Source: Mercurialis annua (taxonomy: Eukaryota; Streptophyta; Magnoliopsida; Malpighiales; Euphorbiaceae). Taken from it: DNA of 64,000 nt. This document shows, piece after piece, positions 21,019 through 32,785 of the stretch. The stretch is taken from assembly GCF_937616625.2 (NCBI RefSeq), contig NC_065575.1:6269501-6333500 (forward strand), written 5' to 3'. The notes below the pieces were generated by a model, which was not told where the DNA came from, searched no databases, and saw nothing but the letters and a program-made list of their open reading frames with translations. Every line of letters begins with the position of its first letter. Position 1 is the stretch's first letter. Both the position numbers and the translations under genes were made by a program.

Positions 21019-23300
21019 ACAGTGCGTTTTGTTTGTGACAGACGATCATCTGTTACACCAAAATGGCACAAATTGCATGAAAACTTCATAAAAAATTAGA
21101 GCCGATAAAACGTCAATTGATTGTTTATATCAAAATTAGGAATGTAAAGTCACACGGTCAAACAACTATGTAAACCTTCATCCATAATATCGACAATATT
21201 GTGAGCCATCTTCGCGAAAGAACATGAATGATGAAAAAAGAAGGCAAGCATGAATAAAGAAAAAATAGGTAAAAGAAGTGAAAAGAAGAACAAGGAACCA
21301 CAACGCAGACACTATTTATAAAAAGAAAAAAAAAGCAAGCCAAAAGACAGCAGTTCAAAAATCAAGAGAAACACGCAGAAAAGACAAAAGAGCATAAACA
21401 AAGAAAAGGAGAAGTAAATCGAAAAGACAGGTTTTTAATACAAAAAGAGAGAATCTCGGAAGACGAGGCAACGTGAATAAAACAACCGTAAAAAAACAAA
21501 GGAATACTAGTAGGCGCTCGAATTCCAATGAGTATTAAACCACGATTAGGAAAACAACTGTAAGACAAACTAAATGGAATATAAATACAATCACGATTAA
21601 AGAAAAAGAAATAACCAGAAAATCAAAAGAGAACGAAGAACACCTCCAACAAATACAAAAATTGAAGCAAGAAACCTTCCTAGAGATCTTAGAGGTAATT
21701 TCGGGACCGGAGTAACATCTAGACCCCGAAGGACCTACAAAATCTGGGAAAAGGAAGCTTGAAGGCAAGAGACTGAATGAAAGGATTCTCCCAATGTTAG
21801 ACAAATCAGGGGATCCGACTCACTTTCACTATTCTTAGAGCTAATCGGCCTTTAAAATCTCTGCTTCAAATCCCCTGATTAACTCTGAGAACGGAAAAGT
21901 CAGTCGCATTCCCGACGGTACCAAGAGCATCTCCCTCGCACCTGGATGTCCACAAGAGAAAGGTATAATTCTGAAAAATAACAAAGTTGGGGCAGAAACA
22001 TATTATTTTAATTGCAATTAAATCTAGGCATAAATACCTAGCCGGCAAAATCAAAATGAGGGGCGGGATTGATGATGGAATACTATAAAAATCCGAAATC
22101 CCACATCGCTAAGAAGAGAAGGGTCATGCGGAAAAGCCTATAACAGGGTAACTACTTCACTCCTTTATTCAATTAAGTTCATTTATTACACCACCAATGT
22201 ATATCCCACTGACTTCAGCATCAGAAGTGAATTCGAGGTCAAAAGCCCAAGGTTCACCTTCTTGTTGTATTCGTTACATATCTTATACAGGTGGTCCTAC
22301 AAGATTGTCCACGTCCAGATAGATTCGTCAGACCGACCCTCACATTATCTTTGGATCCATCAGGACTATTTGCGAATAATTACGCTTTGATCATTCAAGT
22401 TTGCCACCGTGCAATGATTTATCTCGCTTGAATTCAGACATACGAAATCATATATTTTTTTGTTTTTAACGGCAACGTTGCAATGGTGGTTTTCCTTCAG
22501 GATTCAATTGTGGATTAATAAATGGAGAGATGTAGAGATTGAAAATTCAAGTTAGTAATCGGGATGATTTTGTAGAAATTAAAGGTTTTCAGTGTTATGT
22601 TCACACTGGTTGCGGTGGTTGCATTTTTCAGAAATCGGACTAATTAAAAAACCTGCACATTGTTGTTTTAGCTAGTTGTTTAAAGACTTGTATTTGAAAG
22701 GTGTAAATGCTTTAGGATGATTTTTGATACTGCTGTCTGTATAAGCTAGCCTGAATTAATGCGTGCGTATGATTATCTTCTCTATTCCCTTTCAGGTAAG
22801 ACATTAGTTGCTGTTAGTACCATATATAAGTTAACATATACAAGGAAACAGCAGAGTACTTGATTGTTAATACGAAAGAGTGAATTAGGAGTTGATATTT
22901 TACTAGCCTAATTGTATTGAATTCTAAATATTTATGCAGACATGTTTGTTTTGCACTACTGCTTAAAGGCACGGTTTCACTTCAATAAGAATCAGTTTGC
23001 TGACTTGTGACGTTCTTAACTTCTTTTGGGCATTTGGTTTATGTCCCGTATTCCCTTTTGTTAATATCAAAGTCGGTGCAGCTTCTTCTCATGCCTTTGC
23101 TGGTTCCAACTTTGAGCTGTGAGTACCTTGTTTATGCTTACATAATTAATTGTTTGTGACATGTCATCACTTCCTCCTTCATTTCTTGTCAATAGCCATT
23201 ATTACAGAGCCATGGCTTTGAATGATTTCCCTGATGCACTTATTATCAGTTTGAAATGATATGCAGATGATGACCATGGACTTCCTCTCCTCATTGACCT
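21019..23300. other. gene-free stretch with a strongly purine-rich plus strand
   Basis: Between about 21180 and 21680 the plus strand is mostly A and G. The long minus-strand frames there (Ser/Phe/Leu-rich) are by-products of that bias. From 22160 to 23300 no coding exon or RNA gene could be supported. Confidence 0.5.
22098..22143 (+). promoter_or_regulatory. possible snRNA-type promoter (USE plus TATA)
   Basis: ATCCCACATCG (22098-22108) matches the plant upstream sequence element of snRNA genes (RTCCCACATCG), and TATAA follows at 22139-22143. The gap of 30 nt is nearer the Pol II arrangement than the Pol III one. The DNA downstream of the expected start (around 22170) matches no snRNA I know, so this may be a chance match or part of an LTR, where this motif also occurs. 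Confidence 0.3.
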
Positions 23301-23329
23301 CACTCAATATACTACCAACCCTTTACCTC

Positions 23330-23640
23330 AATCTCATCATATGCTTATTCGCACACGCACACACGAAATCTCAAGCGTAAGGCATTGCTTTGTGACTTTA
23401 CAAAAACGGAGCCAGCTTCTAATTATAAGCAAGCTCCCAATGGCGTAAAGCAATGCAACAGCGCTCTCCATCAACAACACTTGACGTCTTGCTCCTCCTA
23501 TTTCTACTCACAATGTCATCGGATGCAAATGGTGTAAACGAAAATCAGATGCTTCAATTGATCGATACAAGGCACGGCTGGTTGCAAAAGGTTTCCACCA
23601 ATATCCCGGGTTGAAACCTACAGTCCAGCCACAATCCGGT
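23330..23640 (+). pseudogene. Ty1/copia polyprotein fragment (start of reverse transcriptase)
   Basis: The frame at 23515-23610 reads VIGCKWCKRKSDASIDRYKA, then RLVAKGFHQ, the conserved copia RT entry block (usually GCKWVFR...DGSIDRYKARLVAKGF). Just upstream TEPAS...YKQA and HHMLIRTR also fit copia sequence (EPxSYKQA, HxMxTRxK). Several frame shifts and a stop follow. Dead fragment. Confidence 0.75.
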
Positions 23641-23832
23641 TGAAAATTAGAGTTCCTTTGCTCAAGAGCAGGTTAGTAATTAGTTAGTGGAGGGTACCTT
23701 TTTTTCATTCAACATTAATTGGGATGATTTTGTTCAAACCATCATGCATAATTTCTCATTTTCAGAAGTTGGTAACGAATTAAACCCGCAAATCGATGTT
23801 TTAACTACACAGTTTACCTTTATACATCAAAT

Positions 23833-25682
23833 CTACTTGCAGAGCTCCCGTATGGCTTCTGCCACATCTTCCTCGCTTACCGCCACAGTAAGTTCCAGCA
23901 GAATTCCCTTGACTTCGCCTTCACAATATCCTTTATTGTTCATTGTTGCATGAATGGTATTAACTCCAATATCAAACCCATTGAGAATGTTGAGTACGTT
24001 GCACCAAATCATCCAGCTACGGTTACTTTGACAATTGATTATGTCACAGATACTGTAACCTTGCATCTAGGCTTCTTAGTCCTCTGATTCCTCACTATCG
24101 TGTGATCCCTCGTCCTAGTTACTAGATTCAGTCTAGATTCTTTAAAAAAAACAAAAAAAACAGACAAGATGAATGAAAAGTATTAAAATTGAAATAAAAA
24201 TTACATTGACAAACTTATCCTCCTCACGTTTGGGTACCATAGACCTCGTCACTCTTCTACTCGAATCAACTCCAGCAATTTCTTAAAAAAGAAAAAAGAA
24301 TCAAAGTTAATCACTAATCAGTCTAGTTTCTTGAAGAAAAAAAAAGAATCAAAAGAAAAAAATTATTTACCTTCTTCAAGTTCCGCTACCATTGACCGCG
24401 TCACTCTCATTCTTGAATCAATTTCACTGATATCATCATTAAAAAGAGAAAATAATCAAATTAATCACTGATAAATGTAGTTTCTTGATTCAGTCTAGTT
24501 TGTTGGAATAAAAAAAAGAATCAAAATAAAACATTTTTTTACCCTCTTGAAGTTCCGCTACCATCGACCGTGTCACTCTCATTCTTGGATCAATTTCACT
24601 GATATCATCTTTAAAAAGAGAAAACAATCAAAGTTAGTCACTGATAAATCTAGTTTCTTGATTCAGTCTAGATTCTTGAAAAAAAAAGAATTAAAATAAA
24701 ACATTTATTTACCCTCTTCAAGTTCTGCTACCGTCGACCGTGTCACTGTCATTCTTGAATCAATTTCACTGGTATCATCTTTAAAAAGAGAAAACAATCA
24801 AAGTTAATCACTGATAAATCTAGTTTCTTGATTCAGTCTAGATTCTTGAAAAAACAAAATCAAAATAAAACATTTCTTTACCCTCTTCAAGTTCCGCTAC
24901 CATCGACTGTGTCACTCTCATTCTTAAATCAATTTCACTGATATCATCTTTAAAAAGAGAAAACAATCAAAATTAATCACTGATAAATCTATTTTCTTGA
25001 TTTAGTCTAGATTCTTGAAAAAAAAAGAATCAAAATAAAACATTTATTTACCCTCTTCAAGTTCCGCTACCATCGACCGTGTCACTCTCATTCTTGAATA
25101 AATTCCACTGATATCGTCATTAAAAAGAGAAAACAATCAAAGTTAATCACTGATAAATCTAGTTTCTTGATTCAGTCTAGATTTTTGAAAAAAAAAATTC
25201 TTTACCCTCTTCAAGTTCCGCTACCATCGACCGTGTCATTCTCATTCTTGAATCAATTTCACTGATATTATCTTTAAAAAGAGAAAACAATCAAAGTTAA
25301 TCACTGATAAATCTAGTTACTTGATTCAGTTTAGATTTTTGAAAAAAAAAAGAATCAAAATAAAACATTTCTTTACCCTCTTCAAGTTCCACTACCATTG
25401 ACCGTATCACACTCATTCTTGAATCAAATTCATTGACATCATCTTTAAAAAGAGAAAACAATTAAAGTTAATCACCGATAAATTTAGTTTCGTAATTCAG
25501 TCTAGATTCTTAAAAAAAAAAGAATCAAAAGAAAACATATATTTACCCGAATCATTTTCTTCAACTTCAACGACATACTCACTGTCTTCTTCGTCGGAGG
25601 GTTCATCAGAGTCACTGAAGAGGATAACTTCTTCATCGAAATTTTCCAATCCAAATTTGTGTCTTTTGTTAATAGGCAACAT
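23833..25682 (-). CDS. tandem-exon family member B (unknown protein; C-terminal part may be damaged)
   Basis: Exon 1 25547-25682 (MLPINKRHKFGLENF, then an acidic run with SDSDEPSDEEDSEY) ends in phase 1. Eight mini-exons follow at 25377-25442, 25206-25271, 25052-25117, 24882-24947, 24713-24778, 24543-24608, 24371-24436 and 24219-24281. Seven are 66 nt and the last is 63 nt, each encoding a DDISEIDSRMRVTRSMVAEL-like peptide. The final exon ends GFDIGVNTIHATMNNKGY...EEDVAEAIRELCK and TAG at 23835, homologous to gene A. Start chosen by homology with gene A and remnant 2, which share MLPI. Units 25052 and 24371 lack the AAAG acceptor, the 24219 unit has ATAAGT instead of a GT donor, and upstream of IWCNVLNIL a frame change and TAA are needed to extend the match, so B may be dying or its last exon border is misjudged. 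An acidic head, basic SRM..TRS repeats and ACT-like tail suggest regulation, but this is inference. Confidence 0.55.
24219..25442 (-). repeat. array of eight tandem mini-exon units (gene B)
   Basis: Period about 152-172 bp. Each unit has a 63-66-nt exon (minus strand GATTCAAGAATGAGAGTGAC, then GGTCGATGGTAGCGGAACTT) and an intron containing CTAGACTGAATCAAGAAACT and TGATTAACTTTGATTG blocks. Exons and introns are amplified together, so the unit of duplication was exon plus intron. Confidence 0.9.
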
Positions 25683-25849
25683 TTGTTTCTTACTGAATTT
25701 ACTATTCTTGAAGAAACTGAACAAATAGGGTGGAGTGGTTTCGGAGGGGAAATTAGTTATAAATAAGAGTGTTTTTAGGCTGTGCATTTTAATGTTTGAC
25801 TAAATTTCCATTACAACCCCTACAAAAAAAATTTGGGCGAAAGTCCCTA

Positions 25850-26225
25850 GTTCGCGTCAGCCAGGAGGCCGGACGTCGCCAGTCTGATGCGAACCGGGGA
25901 CGTCCGCCCGGAAAAAAGACGAAAAAATCGATAGACGTCCCAGGAGGACGTCCCCACATCTAGGCCGACGCCAACTGGGGGCGTCGGCCCACTGGAAAAT
26001 ATTAAAAAATATATAACCAAAAAAATATGATTGTATCTCGGAAAAGCCGGAAAAACTTGTTTCGGAAAGTCGATTCTCGTTATCTGACGAATTGAAATCG
26101 TTATCCGTCATGTTAATCGACGTATTCGCATGTGATTGAGAGTTTTTTTCTTATTTTGGAGAAGGGTAAAATGTAAATTTTTAGAGGCGGCGTCAAGTAA
26201 ATAGGGGTGGCAAATAGTAAAACCC
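25850..26225. mobile_element. foldback element remnant with GACGTCC core
   Basis: The right end (GGGGTGGCAAATAGTAAAACCC) matches the right end of the element at 2971-3833 (GGGGCGGCGAATAGTAAACCCC). The GC-rich core at 25856-25992 is made of GACGTCC / GGACGTC and GACGCC / GGCGTC units. The left terminal repeat was not found. Confidence 0.55.
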
Positions 26226-28975
26226 AATTTGAATATATTTGTCATTTTTGTCATACTTATTATGTCAATAATCGTTCTTCTTATAATCTATTAATTCTTA
26301 CTGATCTTTTAGCCTTTCTATTACTGCATGACTAGAAATTATTAAATTAAGCATAAGTATAGGTTGTTTTGAATTAAATATCAAGTTTGTGTGAAATTGA
26401 CGATGATCTAAAATTTAATTACTTGTTGGTATTTTTTTTTATTTATATATATTAAGATATTTGGTGTTGCTAATTTTTATGTATATATATGTCTGCTGTT
26501 ATGTTTTTGATAATTATATTTAAATTGTTCGTTTAAATGTTTTTTAGAGGATAATGGGTAATACTCCTAATAACAACTCAAATTTGGCGTGATTTTATAT
26601 CACATTCTTGGCGCTTTCTGTTTAAAGCATCTTAAATAGTGTTCTTTATTATAAAGAGTATTTTTTTATTTAAAAATATATTTTCAACAATAAAGAGTAA
26701 ATAATTTTATATATTAGACTCTCTAAATTTAAAAATTATAAAGTTTTATTATATTTTTTTTAAATAAGATTTGTTTGACTCTTCAAATTTGGAGAATTAA
26801 ACTAAATAAAGTTTAAAAATGAAGAGTTTATTTTATATTTGTATCTTTTATAATTTAACAAAATAAATCTATTATAGATGCTTTAAAAGGGTGAAATTTA
26901 TATATTTGGCAAAATAAATTTAAAAATAAATCTATTATAGATGCTTTTTTCTATTTCACTTTATTTTATATGTTATTATTTTATTTCATCACTCTTATTA
27001 TTTTATTTCATCACTCTTTATTAGTTTTTCTAATGGTTTTATTTAATCTAGTCAAAATTATTTTTGATAAAATGTATTAGTTTTATAAAAATATTTTTAT
27101 GGCTATTTTATAGTAAAGAGGGGATAATGTAGCTATTATATTATTATTTTACTAAAATACATATTACTTATATATAATTATTTAATAATTTATTAAATCA
27201 TCAATATGTACGGCAATAGTTTACTTATAAATATTTAATGGCTTTTCTAAAGTTACTTTATTTTTGTTTATTTTATCTATGTTACCGTTAGATGAAAATG
27301 ACTTCATCTAATGGTGAAAAATGGATAAAATAATCTTTAATTTTTTAAAATTAATAAAGTAACTATAGAAGATATATTGGCAAGTTGACAAGAATTTTTT
27401 TCATCTTGTTAGAAATTTGGCATTTTTAATTGTGGCCAAAGCATTGAAACTTCAGACGTTGATAGAGGAGCTGTTATTCACAGACTATCATCATTTCATG
27501 ATATTGGAAGTTCTTCTTTTAATGATGATAGACTTATTTGGGTGATAGTTTTTCTTAATACGTTGTTACTATAATTGGGTGGTCCATTCGGTAGCCAAAA
27601 AAGCGCTTGTCGATGACTGCATTTACAGCTCTCATTATTTGATTTTGGAATAGCTGACTCGATAGTGTCGAGGAGTCGTTTCATTGATGTATCTTTTCAT
27701 ACTTTATTTAATGAATTCTAATCTATGACAAAAAAAAACTAATAATTATTTTATCATATATTTTATAGGTTGAATTTTTTGAAAAAACGGAGTTTGAATT
27801 ATTTAGAATTTAATACTTTTTCTTCTTATTTTAAAAAACAAATTTATTTTTCATACTCTTTTTCTTCGAGAAACATAAAAATATTATTACAAAAATCAAT
27901 AGAATTATAGTTGTATTTTTCTATTTTTTTCAAAATTAAACCCAACCAAACTGAACCGAACCGAACTTAAATTTTTTATTTTTTTTATCAAATTTAAATT
28001 AACCGAACCAAAAAAATCATTTTTTAAAACCGAATCAAACTAACCCAAACCAAACCGAATTTTATATTTCAACCAAAGGGAACCAAAAAATTAATTTTCA
28101 TATTTTCAAGTCAAATCAATCCGATTTTTTTTATTTTTTGCAAAATCAAACATACCCTATCCGGAATCTATGTTTTTCATTTTTTTTTTCAAAACCGATC
28201 CAATACAAACTGGAAGTTATGTTTTATAATTTCTAGTCTAGCCAAATCGAAATGAATAAAAAAATTATTATTTTTTGAAAGCGAACCGAATTAAAAATTT
28301 TCATTTTCTCAAAATCGAACCAAATCAAACTGAATCGAACCTAACTTTTTATCGCATCATTAGCCGAACTAATTTTTTGTTTTCAAAACCGAAATGAACC
28401 AAACTAACCCAAACCGACCAAATATTTTCAATTTAACCGAAAGAAAACTAAATTTAATTTTTATATTTTTTAGTTAAACCAGGCCGAGATAATTTATTTT
28501 TTATTTTTCAAAACGAAGCGAACTGAAATAAACCAACAAAACTTAAACGAACAAGAAGTAAGGTTTCTAAATTTTTTTAAAACCGACCTATATCAAACCA
28601 AATCAAAAAACTAATTTTTAATATTTTCAAATGGAATAGAATCAAAAAAATTGAATTTTCTTGAAATATCTATTAAACCGAATCAAACTAAAAATATTAC
28701 TTCCAAAAAAAGTAACTTTTCATTTTAATTTTTTTCCCGAATTACGAATTTCAACTATATCGCTTTGTTTCTCTATTTTGAATTTTGAATTTTACGAATT
28801 TTTTAGTTTGGTGAACCGAGCACAAAATTGCCAAAAAAACTAGGGACTCTTACAAATACCTAAGATTTTGAAAATATTTACAAAAATGCGTATTGACCTT
28901 TTCATTTATAAAAATACTAATTTAACTTAAAAATAATTAAAAAAACCAAAAAAAATAAAATGGGAATAAAATTTA
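26226..28975. other. AT-rich and GAACC-repeat intergenic DNA
   Basis: 26226-27400 is AT-rich with no gene. At 27561-27640 a plus frame reading NWVVHSVAKKALVDD resembles the RNase H-like tail of plant LINEs. From about 27940 to 28830 the sequence is a degenerate AACCGAACCAAA-type repeat, with sister stretches at 7560-7920, 18590-19300 and 32795-33060. Confidence 0.5.
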
Positions 28976-29431
28976 AGACGAGGAAGATGATCAGTACTCG
29001 ACAAGTCGAGGTCGAACCCACAGAGACAAGAGGTTTAAAGTGAACAAGATATGACCTTGATTTTTAATTCGAAAAGCAAACGAGTAACTAGGTTGTTCAA
29101 TTAACACTACGGAATCCGAACTAGCAACTAACAAATTAACGAAGAAACTAACTTGCAATTCAACAACTAAATTAACAATTGTAAAAGATTAAAGCGAATA
29201 ACAACTAATGTGAATTCAATGGGTAAAAAGAATTGGAGGTCAATAATTCACCTAGGTCATGCATCATCAGGAATCAGGTCTAGGGCCATAATGCGCGGAC
29301 CTAGTGTTTCTATGTCGCAACTCTTGCTCTCTCGAGCCTCAAAGAGTCACAAAACCACAACTAATTAAGCTTAACCTACTCTCACAGCACTAAACTCAAT
29401 TAGAGCAATTAGCAATTAATACAACTCAAGT
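28976..29431. mobile_element. LTR-retrotransposon-derived sequence
   Basis: CTCGACAAGTCGAGGTCGAACCCACAG and the following leader-like DNA (...CACCTAGGTCATGCATCATC) have the look of the non-coding ends of Athila/Tat-type Ty3/gypsy elements. The equivalent flank on the other side of the LTR at 29432-31827 is 31828-32160. Assignment is by style only. Confidence 0.35.
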
Positions 29432-30473
29432 GTCACGACCCAAAATATTGAGCCGCAACTGGTGCTAGGGAACGGGAGTGGTAGCTCCGGAATCCGTAGC
29501 AAGCCTCAACCACTATTAATTTTTCGCAAATAATAAGCAAATAACACAACACATCAGAAGCAAATATACATAACATATATAGACAAATATTTACACTAAC
29601 TGTTCTGTTAACCTCGCGGGCTCTAGTTACCGTACCCTGTACGAACTGGTCTCGCGGTACTATATACAAAAGTTAGTGTAATAAAACATATCATCGACAT
29701 CTGGGGCCGTGAACAAAACATATTACCTGTAGCCTATCAAAAACATATAAACAGGACATCAAGTAATATATATATACTCAAAATGTATTGCTGTCTAGGT
29801 TACGACTCTGTCAACGTGGGACCACTACTGCAGCACTCATAGAAGTCAGAAAACAATACATACACAGCCGATTTCTGGACTTTAAAACTGGCTTCTAGCT
29901 AAGTCCACACACTAAGCACCTGAAAGGCATCAAAGGTGAGGGGTCAGTATTTAGAAAAATACTGAGTGAGTTTGCATTTACTAACGGTATTATTATAAAA
30001 ACATAGCATCGCATTTCAAGAAAGTAATAATATAAATAATAAACAAGTATTTGATCCGTTCGAAACTAATATCCTAGCATGCGACACAACTTTCGAATAA
30101 TCAAATTATACTGATCCAGATAGTCCGACCGGGAGTGTTCACACTCTACCTCGTCGATCGCGACTCATCTCTTAATCCCAAAGTGCCAGTCCAACTCACT
30201 AGATACGGGGCTCAGGTTACACTGTAACCGAGTTCTCGCTCATATCGAATTCACTATTCATATTCATTTCATATCGTATCATTTCTCAAATGCAACACAC
30301 TAGACTGACTCGATTATGGTGATCACACAGCCTATTGACACCCAATAGGTAGCTAGTTTCTTCGGATCGCATACTAGTTCTTCGTATATAAACTTAATAG
30401 AAACATATAACATTTAATCAAATCATATATCATGCGATGGGTATAAACATTATACATATCTATATAAAATAAC

Positions 30474-30477
<4 letters not shown>

Positions 30478-30503
<26 letters not shown>
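30478..30503. repeat. TA microsatellite
   Basis: Uninterrupted alternating TA in the solo LTR at 29432-31827. A similar run is at 38797-38824 in the solo LTR at 37863-39362. Confidence 0.85.
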
Positions 30504-30504
<1 letters not shown>

Positions 30505-30949
30505 ATACACAAAAGTAAAGTGAAACTCACAGAAACTGCAATCCAATCAATGACGTGATCGATGAAATGATATGCCCTCGCTATCCCACGTCTACTGACC
30601 TCTCTGCTCGCTGATACATCTGATACATAATAATTAACGTTTAATAGTTAGATATTAATGTCATGTTTTTATACGTGTAATACTTTAAATTCTAGGGTTA
30701 TGTTTCATTCTTGGTGTTATTCGTGAACTCGATATTCCTTTATCGTATTCACGATATACCGAACTCCGCTTCTCATATTCGAGAAACGTATTATATCCTT
30801 AGCATTTCTCATTATCGTTAGCCTCTTAAACGTCAAGCTAAATTCTCACTTTTTAACTTATCGGGGTCCTTGATTGAATTTTAGAGTTTAATGTTCAAAA
30901 TTATCGAAATTTGGGTCAAAATAGGTCAAAAGTCCGCTTCGGTCCCCCG

Positions 30950-31085
30950 GACCCACCGTGCGGAAGCACAGCTTGACTATGCGCTCGCATAGCCTGATCT
31001 ATGCGGGCGCATAGCCTGAGCTATGCGGGCGCATAGCTGCTCGCTATGCACAGCCCGGAAACGCCGTTTCCGGGCTGTTTTGCCG
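30950..31085. repeat. GC-rich array of CTATGCGGGCGCATAG units
   Basis: ACTATGCGCTCGCATAGCC, ATCTATGCGGGCGCATAGCC and AGCTATGCGGGCGCATAGC follow one another, each a short palindrome, then GCCCGGAAACGCCGTTTCCGGGC, another hairpin. Confidence 0.75.
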
Positions 31086-32189
31086 CACCCCATCATGCTC
31101 CACGCGCCAAAAACTTTATTTCTAATGAAACCCGTAACTTCACTTTTCCAAAAACGCTAAAACCGAGCTAAAATCGACAAATTTCCATTTTATTCTAAAA
31201 CAATCATAATAATCCGATTTCAACTCCAACTCCCAAAATATTACCTTGAAACAAAGCTTAGGATCGATAGATCTTTCGATTCTGAAGAAATAACCGCGAA
31301 AATCACTCGATTCGGACGTCGAATGGAGAAACGGCGGCGAAACGACGGTATCGTTCAATGGTTTCTAAATCTCTCTGGAACTCTCTTTTGATTCTCAATT
31401 CATATATCAAAACCTTATATATTAAGGTTAAAAGCTCACTTTGGTCCTTGTTCTTTTTGTTTGTTATCATTTATCTTTTAAACTTTCCTTTCGTACGATT
31501 TAGTCCATAACTAAATCGATAAATTCTTTTATTATAACGTATACGTATTATTTTTACCAGATAAATAATACGAAACCCGATATTAATATTCTCCCGTCAA
31601 AATTTATAAATTTTCATTTTTGAAACATAGTGGTAAAATTACCACTGTAGTCCTTACAATTTATTTTGGGACTTTCTTGACGTTTTTTCTTTTAGTTCCA
31701 ATTCTGACTTTAGAACTGAAATATATCATTACATTCTTCGCTATTATCTTTTCCGAAACCGACCTACTAAAACTTATTTATCTTGATTTTTATCGGAAAG
31801 TTTTCCGATATCGCTAGTGGCAACAATAAAACTAATTAAATGAACAATAAATATTAACAAGTGAAGATTAATTACCCTTGTAGCACTAATGAGCAAGAAC
31901 ATCAAATAGATAATATAAATCTTCAATAATAAAACTTCAATCTCAAATAAAAGCTTCAAGTATTCAACAATAGAGGAAGCTCTAATCCCTAAGATGATAG
32001 CTATTCTAAAAAGAGAGAACTAAGAGAATATTCAAAAACTAATAAATGTTGTCTGCCCTAAAAATGAGATAATGTTGTATTTATATGTGTTATAAAAGAG
32101 GAAACAAAAGACACCCGCTAAAAAGGTGTTGGGCCAAAAATGTAAGTGAGCCTTGAGTCTTGAGTCTTGTCCTTTCTATTGAGGAATTT

Positions 32190-32785
32190 GCGGTACAAGA
32201 AGCAGTCGCATCGCTTTTGGATGAATTCACATATGTATTTCCGAATGATTTACCGTTAACGTTACCACCATTGTGTGATATTAAGCATCACATTGATATG
32301 GAACCGGGGGCAGACTTGCCTAACGGATATTAAACTCTCTGAGTCACTAAACTTACCTATTATTACAAAAAGGATACTAAATTTTATTTTGTTACAAAAA
32401 GGTCACTGAGTTATACCTTTTGTTACAAAGGGGTTCATCCATGTAAAACGACGTCGTTTTTGCTGACGTGGCAAGCCAAAATTACAAAAAGGTACATAAT
32501 TCAGTGACCTTTTTGTAATAGAAAGTATAATTCTGTGACCTTTTTGCAATTCATGCGAAATTCAGTATCCTTTTTGTAACAACATAAACATTTTTGTAAT
32601 AGAAGGTATAACTTGATGACCTTTTTGTAACAAAATACAATTTAGTACCTTTTTTGTAATAATAGATAAGCTCGGTGACCTAGGGAGTTTAATATCCCTT
32701 GCCTAACAGACCTCATTATATGATGAGTCCCACAGAGCATGAGTTGTAGAGGCAGGCCGAGGATTTGGTTTCGAAAGGGCACATG
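32190..32785 (+). pseudogene. Ty3/gypsy reverse-transcriptase fragment split by a MITE
   Basis: The frame at 32200-32324 reads ASLLDEFTYVFPNDLPLTLP, then PLCDIKHHIDMEPGADLPN, the gypsy RT entry region. Past the inserted element it resumes NRPHYMMSPTEHEL, a stop, then RQAEDLVSKGHM. The stop and the insertion make it dead. Confidence 0.8.
32325..32697. mobile_element. Mutator-type MITE with perfect 10-bp target duplication
   Basis: The terminal inverted repeats are GGATATTAAACTC and GAGTTTAATATCC. Direct copies of CTTGCCTAAC lie on both sides (32315-32324, 32698-32707). The 373-bp interior is itself largely palindromic, with repeated CCTTTTTGTAA / TTACAAAAAGG. Length of duplication and absence of coding point to a MULE-derived MITE. 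Confidence 0.88.

Larger units (their letters stand above)
29432..31827 (-). mobile_element. long solo LTR, probably Ty3/gypsy
   Basis: On the plus strand it starts TGTCACGACCCAAAATATTG, a common inverse of gypsy LTR ends, and appears to finish ...CTAGTGGCAACA. On the minus strand it therefore runs TGTTGCCACTAG...GGTCGTGACA. A minus-strand TATA (TTAATATATAAGG around 31415) would start a transcript near 31380. No gag or pol adjoins either side, so it is called solo. No clear target duplication was found, leaving the right border approximate. A GC-rich motif array sits at 30950-31085 and a TA microsatellite at 30478-30503. Confidence 0.5.

Noticed and set aside
21158..21804. Three minus-strand frames rich in Ser, Phe and Leu
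   Set aside because: They result from the purine-rich plus strand; no splice pattern or family resemblance.
24219..25442. CRISPR-like regular repeat array
   Set aside because: The repeated unit includes a coding exon with splice borders and a conserved intron, the spacers are not unique, and the setting is a plant gene.
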